NCBI GenBank assembly: GCA_013298665.1
Contig: JAAFIK010000008.1
Location: forward strand, 1 to 64,000
Origin: Chitinophagales bacterium
GTDB lineage: Bacteria; Bacteroidota; Bacteroidia; Chitinophagales; Chitinophagaceae
Length of the DNA: 64,000 nucleotides
Direction of reading: 5' to 3'
Shown piece after piece: positions 9,505 to 18,857 of the stretch. The first letter of the stretch is position 1; every line of letters starts with the position of its first letter. The position numbers were made by a program, and so were the translations under genes. Under the pieces are notes generated by a model that saw only the letters and a program-made list of their open reading frames with translations, made no database searches and was not told the origin of the DNA.

Positions 9505-9933
9505 ATGATGATAAATGAACAAACGTCGGAAATTAAAATTGCAGAGCGTATTATCTTGTTTGATGGCGTCTGCAACTACTGCAACACGATGGTCAATTTC
9601 GTTATCAGGCGTGACCGCAAAGACCGTTTTCGTTTTGCTCCGCTGCAAAGCCCTGCCGGCGAGGCTTTGCGTTTGCAGTACCAGATCGCTCCTGGTGTAG
9701 ATTCTCTTGTGTATATTGAAAACGGCCGTGCCTTCATTTATGGTACTGCTGTATGCAGGATCTGCCGGCAGATGCCTGGTTTATGGCCAGTCTTTTCCGC
9801 CGGCCTGTTGATCCCCCGGTTTATAAGGGATGGTTTGTACCGCTGGTTTGCCCGGCACCGTTACCGCTGGTTTGGCCGCACAGCGCATTGTATGGTACCA
9901 ACACCTGATGTGCGGGCAAAATTTTTGCAGTAA
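9505..9933 (+). CDS. DCC1-like (DUF393) thiol-disulfide oxidoreductase family protein
   Basis: ILFDGVCNYCNTMVNFVIRRDRKDRFRFAPLQS is the canonical DUF393 motif. Confidence 0.85.
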   Translation: MMINEQTSEIKIAERIILFDGVCNYCNTMVNFVIRRDRKDRFRFAPLQSPAGEALRLQYQIAPGVDSLVYIENGRAFIYGTAVCRICRQMPGLWPVFSAGLLIPRFIRDGLYRWFARHRYRWFGRTAHCMVPTPDVRAKFLQ

Positions 9934-9941
9934 ATTTGCAG

Positions 9942-10307
9942 ATGGCTTCAAAACTTACAATGGTGATTGGTGCATCAACAGACCCTGAGCGGTATGCGAA
10001 TATGGCTATCCGCAAACTCAAGGCTTACCAGCACCCGGTAATCGCCCTCGGCAAAAAGGCAGGTTATATTGATGATACCCTGATCGAAACCGAACAAAAG
10101 CCATTTGAGGGCGTCGATACGGTAAGCCTTTACCTCAACCCGCTTCACCAGCAGCACTATTACGATTATATTCTTTCACTTCATCCCCGGCGTATCATCT
10201 TTAATCCCGGCACCGAAAACGAGGCTTTTTATGCACTGGCCCGGGCAGCAGGCATTAAAGCACAGGAGGCCTGTACACTTGTGCTGCTGAGTACCGGCCA
10301 GTACTAA
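9942..10307 (+). CDS. CoA-binding (Rossmann, CoA_binding_2-like) protein
   Basis: MVIGASTDPERYANMAIRKLKAYQHPVIALGKK...IIFNPGTEN motifs. Confidence 0.75.
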   Translation: MASKLTMVIGASTDPERYANMAIRKLKAYQHPVIALGKKAGYIDDTLIETEQKPFEGVDTVSLYLNPLHQQHYYDYILSLHPRRIIFNPGTENEAFYALARAAGIKAQEACTLVLLSTGQY

Positions 10308-10463
10308 TACGATTCCGTTTTCGTAGATTCCCCTTTTTCAAAAGTACTTTTGACCAATTTTCGTTTCAGGCATGAAATAAATCGGTAAATGTTTCGTTTA
10401 TGATAAGCCAGATAGGTATATTTGGTTATCCAATTATCGATTTAAAACTTAAAATTCAATGTC

Positions 10464-10913
10464 ATGAAGCACCTTGCCTCAACCGCTATGTCGTTGCTGT
10501 TCTGCCTCATTACAGCAACAAGTTTCAGCCAGACGGGAAAGCCCGCTCTGTTTGCTGCATATCCTGCTACGATCAGTTGTACGGAAAGCGAAATCAACAA
10601 CCTCTTCAGTAAGGTACAAGGGCAATCCGTTGCCGTACAGTTTGGCTCGGGTTTCCAGTTTACCGGTGTTGTAGCCAGTAATATCGTCAAGTACAGCAAC
10701 CTTCAAAGTGTCGTTATCCGGTCGTCGTTACTCAATAATACCATTTTTCATGTGTCGAAAAGAACACTTGCAGACAATAGCCTTGTTTATATCGGCCGCA
10801 TCATCAATGAAGCTTACAGCGATGGTTTTGAATTGAAACGTACCCCCTCCGGCGTATACCAATTGACAAAGATTGAAACCAACAGGGTAATACCTGATTG
10901 CGGACAACAATAG
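10464..10913 (+). CDS. Hypothetical secreted protein
   Basis: Signal peptide MKHLASTAMSLLFCLITATSFSQ; 149 aa. Confidence 0.6.
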   Translation: MKHLASTAMSLLFCLITATSFSQTGKPALFAAYPATISCTESEINNLFSKVQGQSVAVQFGSGFQFTGVVASNIVKYSNLQSVVIRSSLLNNTIFHVSKRTLADNSLVYIGRIINEAYSDGFELKRTPSGVYQLTKIETNRVIPDCGQQ

Positions 10914-10963
10914 ACCATACCTGCATTCACGTTTGTTCCAGACATCCTCTAAAATCCACGAAA

Positions 10964-12547
10964 ATGAAAAAGTTATTTACTTCATGTATAACCATCCTGT
11001 TTTTATTTGCAGGCTTAACTGCTTTTAGTATCCCTAAACTGAACAGCTATTCGATTGCACAGGCCACAGTATATCTTGACTTTGACGGTCAGTATGTTGT
11101 CAGTTCGGTATGGAATGGGGGCAATCCGGTCAATGCTGTTTCGCCGGGTATGACGGATGCACAGATTACCGAAGTCTTTAACCGGGTATCGGAAGACTAC
11201 CGGCCTTTTGCGATCAATATTACCACCGATTCAGCAGTATTCCTTAACGCACCGCTGGATAAGCGTATACGGGTTATTGTTACGCCAACCAGTTCATGGA
11301 AGCCTGGTGTTGGCGGCATTGCCTATACCGGTTCATTTATCTGGGGCGATGATACCCCCTGTTTTGTTTTTTCCGATCGCCTGGGGCCGAACAGTCCGAA
11401 AATGGTAGGAGAAGCCTGTTCGCACGAGGCAGGACATACCGTTGGATTATCACACCAGTCGCGGTGGGATAATAGCTGTGTGATGACCGAAACCTACAAT
11501 ACTGGTATTGGTATCGGGGAAGCGGCATGGGCGCCGATTATGGGGAACAGCTATTACCGCAATATGAGTGGCTGGAACGATGGCCCGACACAATATGGTT
11601 GTGGCAATACACAGGACAATCTTTCCATCATCACCACGCAGAACGGTTTTGGTTATCGTACTGACGATTTTGCCGAAATCATGAATGCTTCAACAGCAAC
11701 GCTGAACCCGGCTAACTTTTCTGCAAATGGTGTAATATCGACAACAACGGATAAAGATGCCTTCCGTTTTGTATTGTCTTCCGGCTCAAACGTTCATATT
11801 GAGGCTAAGCCATTCAGTGCTGTAGCGGGAAATGATGGTGCAAACCTTGATGTAAAAATGCAATTGTACAGTGCATCACAGCAACTGCTCCGTACGTATG
11901 ATAATATGACCGTGATGAATGCCGTTGCCGATACTACCCTTCCTGCCGGTACTTACTACCTCATTATTGATGGTGCCGGAAATTCAAATATCAGTGATTA
12001 TGGCAGTCTTGGTGCTTATTCGCTCAGTGGTTTTTCCGGATCATTACCTATACGCAGTGTACAACTTACGGGCAGTGCGGTGAACAGCAAACACCTGCTC
12101 AACTGGGACATCATTGCTGATGAGCCATTGAAATCGGTTACATTGGAGGTGTCAAAGGATGGAGCCGTTTTCAATACATTGACTGTGGTAAATGAAGGTA
12201 CTTTACGTTTTGCCTATCAGCCGTTTACCAACAGCGACCTTTATTACAGGCTCTATGTTACATCAGTCATCGGCGAAAAGGCCTATTCCAATATCGTAAA
12301 AGTTAGAAGCACGGCCAGGGCCACCAATGCATTCGCGGTATCAACCCTTGTAAATAATCAACTGGTGATCAATGCTTCTGAAAACTATCGTTACAGCCTG
12401 TCCGATATCAGTGGTAAGGTTCTTGCGCGCGGAAACGGCATGAATGGAATAAATAAATTGAATATGGAAAATAATCCGGGTGGTATTTACGTTATACAGT
12501 TGATCGGCGAAAATGAAATATTTACAGAACGAATTATAAAACAGTAA
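10964..12547 (+). CDS. Secreted zinc metallopeptidase (metzincin-like) with T9SS sorting domain
   Basis: HEAGHTVGLSH fits HExxHxxGxxH; signal peptide MKKLFTSCITILFLFAGLTAFS; C-terminus NPGGIYVIQLIGENEIFTERIIKQ. Confidence 0.8.
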   Translation: MKKLFTSCITILFLFAGLTAFSIPKLNSYSIAQATVYLDFDGQYVVSSVWNGGNPVNAVSPGMTDAQITEVFNRVSEDYRPFAINITTDSAVFLNAPLDKRIRVIVTPTSSWKPGVGGIAYTGSFIWGDDTPCFVFSDRLGPNSPKMVGEACSHEAGHTVGLSHQSRWDNSCVMTETYNTGIGIGEAAWAPIMGNSYYRNMSGWNDGPTQYGCGNTQDNLSIITTQNGFGYRTDDFAEIMNASTATLNPANFSANGVISTTTDKDAFRFVLSSGSNVHIEAKPFSAVAGNDGANLDVKMQLYSASQQLLRTYDNMTVMNAVADTTLPAGTYYLIIDGAGNSNISDYGSLGAYSLSGFSGSLPIRSVQLTGSAVNSKHLLNWDIIADEPLKSVTLEVSKDGAVFNTLTVVNEGTLRFAYQPFTNSDLYYRLYVTSVIGEKAYSNIVKVRSTARATNAFAVSTLVNNQLVINASENYRYSLSDISGKVLARGNGMNGINKLNMENNPGGIYVIQLIGENEIFTERIIKQ

Positions 12548-12568
12548 GGTAGATTCATGTGTAAGTTA

Positions 12569-12600
12569 AGGGTCAGCGTTAGGGGCTGGCCCTTTTTTTT
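12569..12600 (+). terminator. Rho-independent terminator
   Basis: AAGGGTCAGC-gttagg-GGCTGGCCCTTTTTTTT. Confidence 0.8.
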
Positions 12601-12711
12601 ATGCCTGTACGAATGTGTTGCCCTGGTGTTCCCGTGTTGCCAAACCGTTAAGTTTATGATGACCTGACCGGGTTTTCAAAAAAAGTGTACCTTTAGAAAA
12701 CCCCATTAAAT

Positions 12712-13185
12712 ATGAAATGGAGAAAATTCAACGGAGAACCTATTCATCTCCCCATTAAGGATGCGGTAGAAAAAGCCATCGAAAAAGAAACCGCAGACGG
12801 GAATAAGCTGAAAGTTTGCATTGGTACAGACAGCCAGGTTAAAGGCAGGGAAACAGAGTTTGCCACAGTGATTGTTTTCCTGCGGGAGGGCAGGGGCGGC
12901 TTTATGTTTATTCATAATGAAAAAACCCTGCACCAGTACAGTATCAAAGAACGGATGCTTGTGGAAGTAGCTAAAAGTATTGAAATTGCCTACGAGTTAT
13001 GCGATCTTTTTACCCTTTATGAGGTGGATATGGAAGTGCATGCCGATATCAATACCAATCCGTCCTTCAAAAGCAATGAGGCATTGCGTGAAGCCATGGG
13101 TTATATCCTCGGTATGGGATTTGCCTTTAAAGCCAAGCCTGAGGCTTTTGCCAGCAGCAGTTGCGCGAACAAAGTCGTCAACTGA
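12712..13185 (+). CDS. YkuK/DUF458 family ribonuclease H-like protein
   Basis: KVCIGTDSQVKGRETEFATVIVFLREGRGGFMF...ERMLVEVAKSIEIAYEL...DINTNPSFKSNEALREAMGYILGMGF. Confidence 0.75.
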   Translation: MKWRKFNGEPIHLPIKDAVEKAIEKETADGNKLKVCIGTDSQVKGRETEFATVIVFLREGRGGFMFIHNEKTLHQYSIKERMLVEVAKSIEIAYELCDLFTLYEVDMEVHADINTNPSFKSNEALREAMGYILGMGFAFKAKPEAFASSSCANKVVN

Positions 13186-13251
13186 TCCGCCCGCCCGGAA
13201 TATTTTGCAAGGCTGTGTTTTCACATGGCTGGCAGTGTTGTCAGTTCCGGT

Positions 13252-13890
13252 TCAGGGTTCATCCGTGTCACATTCGGCGATGTAGGAAAGAATAGCATCG
13301 CGCCCTGTTTTTTTGATGGCACTTGTAACGAAGTGCTGGGGTAAAAACTGCCATGTTTTTCGCATGGCTTCAAGAAAATCTTTGATATTTTTACTGACGG
13401 TCCGTTGATTTTCCTTGTCGCTTTTGGTAAAAATCAATGCTAAGGGTACCTGCCATTTTTTTAACTGCTCCAGAAAGGCAAGGTCTATCTTTTGCGGGCT
13501 ATGCCTGCTGTCGATCAGCACAAAAACCATGGAGAGGTTCTCTCTTTTGCGCAGGTAATTTTCAATCATTTGCTCCCAACGGCGACGACTGCTCTGACTC
13601 ACTTTAGCGAAACCATAGCCAGGGAGGTCGACAAAATACCATTTCTGCTCTTTTTTTTGGCCGGATTTGTCCGGATCCTCCTGTGCAATAATGTCAAAAT
13701 GATTGATCATCTGTGTTTTTCCCGGACTGGATGAGGTTTTGGCCAGACCCGCATAATTGCAGAGCATATTGATCAGCGATGATTTACCCACATTGCTCCT
13801 GCCGATAAAGGCAAAGTCCGGTTTGTCGGGTACCGGGCACTTGTCGTAACCCGGACTGCTGATCAGATAATTGGCGGCCTTTATGATCAT
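13252..13890 (-). CDS. engB: Ribosome biogenesis GTP-binding protein YihA/YsxC/EngB
   Basis: FAFIGRSNVGKSSLINML, SSSPGKTQMINHF, FVDLPGYGFAKVS, FTKSDK G-motifs. Confidence 0.92.
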   Translation of the reverse strand: MIIKAANYLISSPGYDKCPVPDKPDFAFIGRSNVGKSSLINMLCNYAGLAKTSSSPGKTQMINHFDIIAQEDPDKSGQKKEQKWYFVDLPGYGFAKVSQSSRRRWEQMIENYLRKRENLSMVFVLIDSRHSPQKIDLAFLEQLKKWQVPLALIFTKSDKENQRTVSKNIKDFLEAMRKTWQFLPQHFVTSAIKKTGRDAILSYIAECDTDEP

Positions 13891-14418
13891 GGATGCAAGA
13901 TACTGGTATTTGGGCTGTTTTCAGTCGCCTGCAAGCGTGTAAAGTACCGAATGTATGGATATTCGGAATAAATAAAACACAAGTGTTTGATTGTCAATAC
14001 ATTTTTTGCCTAAGGTCTTCTTCGCCAGTTTCAAAAAACCGTAAAATGGCCGGAAAAATATTTTTTGAGTAACCCGGAATCAATGCTGTCCATAGTTTTG
14101 CCTTGATTTTTCCCATTTCGGTAAACATAAACACAAAAATAATCCTGACAATATTAGAAATATTAATAACTTTGCTCAGAACTACTTAAAACAGACCGAA
14201 GGACATGACAGGATTGCTATATTTTTAGGAGAACAAAGCACAAAACAGAAAAAGACCAGATGCATTTCCAGAAGAATCTCTTTGTTGACGGATAATCTCC
14301 GGGAAAGCGCCAGGATTCGTAATAAGCAACCGTACATGCCATTTTACCCACCAGAGTTTTGAGGAGTACCCCTAAGCCATTGTTATACATTTTTTAGCTT
14401 AACATAAAAACAACAACA

Positions 14419-16851
14419 ATGACTTCTATTGCTACTTTGAAAGGAGTGCCCGCCAAACTAATCGTATTGGGGACATTATTTCTAGCGCTTTCGAAAACAA
14501 CTTTTTCCCAGGAAATATCTGTAAAGGGAAAGGTGACTGATAAAAAGAGCAGCATTATGAGCGGAGATATACAAATACTCTCTGCCAAAGATTCCAGCCT
14601 GATTAAAGTGGATGTATTCACCGATGGTGCTTTTCATGTTGTGGGTATCCCTGCCGGGAGTGATTTGCTGGTAAAGATCAGCGCCAAAGGCTATACCGAC
14701 AGCTACATACCCGTTCGCGCGAATGCCGGCATCACCGACCACGACCTGGGTACTGTAACGCTCAACGTGGTTGTAAACCTGAATGAAGTACGGGTAACCT
14801 CACGCGCACCCTTATTCAAAAGAAACAGCGAAGGAGGAACAAGGGTCAACGTGGAAAATTCCATCCTGGCATCCAGCGTTTCGGCAAATGAATTGTTGTC
14901 GCGTGCACCTGGTGTTATTGTCCGTACCAATTCCATACAGTTGTTTGGTCGCGGAGAGGCGGTAATCTATCTCAATGGTAAACAAATTGAAAAGGAGCGT
15001 TTGGCTTCCATTCCTGTTGCTTCGATCAAGTATGTGGAAATCATTACGAATCCTTCTGCCAAATATGATGCCCGTGGCCGTGGTGTGATCAATATCGTGA
15101 CCTCAAGAAATGATACCGAAGGATTCCAGGGGCAGATTGGTCAGAACCTGACATGGGCCCGCCACTTCCTGACCAATAACCCCATCAACCTGCAATACAG
15201 AAAAGATAAGTTTTCTGCCGCAGCAGATTATGTGGTTACGCAGGGTAAGGATTGGAACAGGAGTTTCTTTACCTCCAGCGCTACCACACCCGGTGTTGGT
15301 ACTTACAGCAATTCCAACAAGTATGAAGCCAATACTTTTTTAGATTTTGTGTCCAATTACAAATTTGGTATTGCGTATGAGTTTAATAAACGTACAGATA
15401 TATCCGTACAATACGATGGGGTTCGTTCACCTTTTAACCTTAATATACAAACCAATGCTAAAAACCTTACGCCTGGTGGAAGCAGGATTGACCTTCGTAC
15501 ACAAAATGACGGATTTACGCTTAACAGGAATCATTCTGTGAATGTTAACTTTAACCATAAGTTAGATTCTCTTGGCAGCACCTTTTTTGTGGGTGGTCAG
15601 TTCAGCAGCTTTACCACCCGTAACCTTGACCAGATTACCGAATACACCTCACTCAATGGCGCGCCCAATACTGTTGCCAACAGGGAAAATGATTCAAAGA
15701 ACCTGATCAGTCTTTTTAACTTCCAGGCTGATTGGGTAAAAATGCTCAAAAAAGGGCGTATTGAAGCGGGCGTTAAGTTTGCACACATAACGAATGACAG
15801 TAAGATCGCCTTCCGTACCAAACAAAGCAGTTCGGATACCTGGATTGTTTTTCCGCAATTTGCCAACAGTTTTCTCTACAACGAGAACGTACCTGCTGCC
15901 TATGTACAGGTGCTGGGCGACATCAATACAAAGTGGAGTTACTCAGTAGGTTTGCGGGGTGAGCTCTCCAAGATCCGCGCTACGTCGCGTAAGCTGGATC
16001 AAAATGTGGTAGATACCAACTATCTTAACCTTTTCCCGACTTTCAGGTTGAATTACAACATTGACGACAACTGGTCATGGTCGATCAACTATTCGCGCCG
16101 TATCAACCGCCCAACCTATCAATCCATCGATCCGTTTCTCTGGTACCAGGATTCACTGACTGCTTCAGAAGGTAACCCGCGGTTGCGTCCGGAGTTGCTG
16201 CATTCGATAGAAACCATCCTTGCCTTTAAAGCATTCAGCATCAAACTGGGGTATGCGTTCTCCAAAGACGTTATCAGGGGAACCCTTGAGCAGGGCAGAA
16301 CAGGGCCGAACAGTTTTATTTTTGCAACACAGAACCTGAAGAAGTTCCAGCAATTCAACGGTACGCTTGAGTTGCCGTTTGAATCCAAATACTTTTCTTC
16401 TTACAACAGCGTAAGTTTCATCCTGAACAAGTTTATTGACGACAGGCCACTGTACATCAGTACGAAGGAAAGGGAGCCACAGTTTTACATTTATCTCTAC
16501 GAGCAGATTAAACTGCCCAAATTGTTCAACATTGATATCAATGGAGAATATACAACGGCGAATAGTGATGGTTTGACAGAGCGTGCACCAATTTATCAAT
16601 TGCATGCAGGCATATCCCGTTATTTCCTCAAAGACAACCGTCTTTTTACCAGGATTATGGGTAATGATATTTTTAACACATTCAGGTTCAGGGGGTCAAG
16701 GGCTTTCGGACCTGTATATGCAACATTCGACCAGTTTGCAAACTTCAGTTTCTTAAGGGTGAGCCTGACCTACAAGTTTGGTAAGCTGAAAAATGCTTCT
16801 TATAAAAACAGATCTGTTAATGATGCGGAATACAAGCGCATCAGGCAGTAA
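14419..16851 (+). CDS. TonB-dependent receptor / outer-membrane beta-barrel family protein with CarboxypepD_reg-like N-terminus
   Basis: Plug-like NELLSRAPGVIVRTNSIQLFGRGEAVIYLNGKQI...VEIITNPSAKYDARGRGVINIVT, then a long beta-barrel. Confidence 0.85.
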   Translation: MTSIATLKGVPAKLIVLGTLFLALSKTTFSQEISVKGKVTDKKSSIMSGDIQILSAKDSSLIKVDVFTDGAFHVVGIPAGSDLLVKISAKGYTDSYIPVRANAGITDHDLGTVTLNVVVNLNEVRVTSRAPLFKRNSEGGTRVNVENSILASSVSANELLSRAPGVIVRTNSIQLFGRGEAVIYLNGKQIEKERLASIPVASIKYVEIITNPSAKYDARGRGVINIVTSRNDTEGFQGQIGQNLTWARHFLTNNPINLQYRKDKFSAAADYVVTQGKDWNRSFFTSSATTPGVGTYSNSNKYEANTFLDFVSNYKFGIAYEFNKRTDISVQYDGVRSPFNLNIQTNAKNLTPGGSRIDLRTQNDGFTLNRNHSVNVNFNHKLDSLGSTFFVGGQFSSFTTRNLDQITEYTSLNGAPNTVANRENDSKNLISLFNFQADWVKMLKKGRIEAGVKFAHITNDSKIAFRTKQSSSDTWIVFPQFANSFLYNENVPAAYVQVLGDINTKWSYSVGLRGELSKIRATSRKLDQNVVDTNYLNLFPTFRLNYNIDDNWSWSINYSRRINRPTYQSIDPFLWYQDSLTASEGNPRLRPELLHSIETILAFKAFSIKLGYAFSKDVIRGTLEQGRTGPNSFIFATQNLKKFQQFNGTLELPFESKYFSSYNSVSFILNKFIDDRPLYISTKEREPQFYIYLYEQIKLPKLFNIDINGEYTTANSDGLTERAPIYQLHAGISRYFLKDNRLFTRIMGNDIFNTFRFRGSRAFGPVYATFDQFANFSFLRVSLTYKFGKLKNASYKNRSVNDAEYKRIRQ

Positions 16852-16904
16852 GGAAATATGTAACCGGGGATTATCCCGGGCAGACAGGACAAAAGTAATC
16901 GTGG

Positions 16905-18857
16905 ATGGAAACCATAACAGATTATTTGCAATTGCATGCTGAAAAATGTCCGGGTAAAAAAGTGTATGTTTATCTGGAGAACGGTGAAACCGAATCTGCT
17001 TCTCTGACATTTGCTGAATTACACCGGACCGTATCGCTATTGTCATCAACTATTGGAAAGTACACCGGAAGCCGGGCTGTATTATTGTATGAAAACCCGA
17101 TTGCATTTATTGCAGCATTTATGGCCTGTCAATATGCGGGGGTAACAGCGGTTCCTATGTTCTTCCCGAAGGGTAAGCGGCATTTTGAACGGCTTGAGCT
17201 GGTGTTGAAGGATTCCGGCAGCCGGGTGGTTTTGTGCGAGCAGGAGCAATATGAAAAAATTGCAGAAGGGTTTGGGCAGGCAGGATTTGCATCCATGCCA
17301 ATTGTACCTGCAGGCTTCATTACCGGAACGGAAGAAGTTTCACCGGAACAGGCATACAAGGTCAATGCGCTTTCTTTTATTCAGTATACATCGGGTTCAA
17401 CCGGTGACCCCAAGGGTGTAATGGTGTCGCACGAGAACCTGTTGCACAACCAGTCACTGATTGGTGGTACGTTTCAGTGTGACAAAGATTCAGTCATCCT
17501 GTCATGGTTGCCTTTTTACCATGACATGGGTCTTGTGGGGAATCTGTTGCATGCTGTTTTTACCGGTTGTACGGCTGTATTGATGTCGCCATATGCCTTT
17601 ATGCAAAGCCCTGTGCGTTGGTTTAAAGCCATTGACACGTATAAAGTAACACATAGCGGGGGGCCGAATTTTGCATATGATCTTTGTGTTGATAAAATAA
17701 AGAAGGAGGAACTTGAAACCATCGACCTCTCTTCATGGAAAGTGGCCTATAATGGCTCTGAGCCGGTGAGTAATACCACGATCCAACGTTTTACAGACAC
17801 ATTTTCAGTTTGTGGATTTTCAGCATCGGCCATGTTTCCCTGTTATGGACTGGCAGAGGCAACATTGCTGGTTTCGGGCAGTCCTCATAGCGATAGTGCC
17901 GCACCTATTGCCTGTAGTGGTGCGATAGCTGCAGGAATGGAAGTCTTACTGTTTGACCAGGCTACGCAAAAACCTTGTCCGGAAGAACAGGAAGGGGAGA
18001 TCTGTCTGCACGGTAAAAGTATTACCGCAGGGTATTGGGGAAAGGATAACCAGGGACTGTTTATCAGGCACGATGATAAGGACTACCTGAAAACCGGTGA
18101 TCTTGGCATCCTTAGAAGCGGTATGCTTTATATAACAGGCAGGATCAGGGAAATGATCATCATCAACGGTCAGAATCATTTTCCCTATGATATTGAACGT
18201 ACAGTTTTTAAAACGTTCAGCCAGATAGAACCCAATGGCGTTATCGTTTTTGCAGCACCCCAGCCTGTAGATGGTATTGTTATTGCAGCAGAGTTGAAAA
18301 GGGAGTTTGTGAATGATGAAAGCATGAATAATGTTCTCCGGAATGTCTTTCTGGAAGTTGTCAGCAGTCACACGCTTTCTCCTTTTGATGTTGTATTTGT
18401 AAAACCGAGGTACCTGCCACGCACTTCAAGTGGTAAGCTGCAACGGTTAAAATGCCGGGAAGACTACATGACGGGTCAAATGGATATTTGTTTCAGTCTG
18501 CGTACTGCAATCCAGTCTGGTGAAAGCAGCAAGGGGATTATTGATCCTGCTTTCTTTGAAAAAATAAAAACTGGTTTACATCCGGAACTGGTACATCAAT
18601 ATCTGGCCGGGTTGATAGCAGATAAGGTAGGTTTCCGTTTGCCGGATATGGCCAAACAACCCGATATAGAACTGACGGAAATTGGAGTGGATTCAATAAA
18701 GGCAATGGAAATTATCAATGCGGTCAACAAAGATCTTTCCATCAATCTTGTTGCTGCTGCAGTTTTCCAGGAAAACCGCTATGCTTCACTGGTAGAGCAT
18801 ATTGAAAATTCGCTTTGGCTCAAATCAAATAAAACGGGGGAAGAAATTGTTATATGA
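16905..18857 (+). CDS. Fatty acyl-AMP ligase (FAAL) with C-terminal acyl carrier domain; lipid loading
   Basis: IQYTSGSTGDPKGVMVSHENLLHN...SWLPFYHDMGLVGNLL...GGPNFAYDLC (FAAL); C-terminal LTEIGVDSIKAMEIINAVN (Ppant site). Stop overlaps the next start (ATGA). Confidence 0.9.
   Translation: METITDYLQLHAEKCPGKKVYVYLENGETESASLTFAELHRTVSLLSSTIGKYTGSRAVLLYENPIAFIAAFMACQYAGVTAVPMFFPKGKRHFERLELVLKDSGSRVVLCEQEQYEKIAEGFGQAGFASMPIVPAGFITGTEEVSPEQAYKVNALSFIQYTSGSTGDPKGVMVSHENLLHNQSLIGGTFQCDKDSVILSWLPFYHDMGLVGNLLHAVFTGCTAVLMSPYAFMQSPVRWFKAIDTYKVTHSGGPNFAYDLCVDKIKKEELETIDLSSWKVAYNGSEPVSNTTIQRFTDTFSVCGFSASAMFPCYGLAEATLLVSGSPHSDSAAPIACSGAIAAGMEVLLFDQATQKPCPEEQEGEICLHGKSITAGYWGKDNQGLFIRHDDKDYLKTGDLGILRSGMLYITGRIREMIIINGQNHFPYDIERTVFKTFSQIEPNGVIVFAAPQPVDGIVIAAELKREFVNDESMNNVLRNVFLEVVSSHTLSPFDVVFVKPRYLPRTSSGKLQRLKCREDYMTGQMDICFSLRTAIQSGESSKGIIDPAFFEKIKTGLHPELVHQYLAGLIADKVGFRLPDMAKQPDIELTEIGVDSIKAMEIINAVNKDLSINLVAAAVFQENRYASLVEHIENSLWLKSNKTGEEIVI

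Noticed and set aside
14160-14180. TAACTTTG at 14167-14174 as the promoter of the receptor/operon
   Set aside because: Matches the -7 element but no TTTG/TTG at the expected -33 spacing; too weak to list as a feature.
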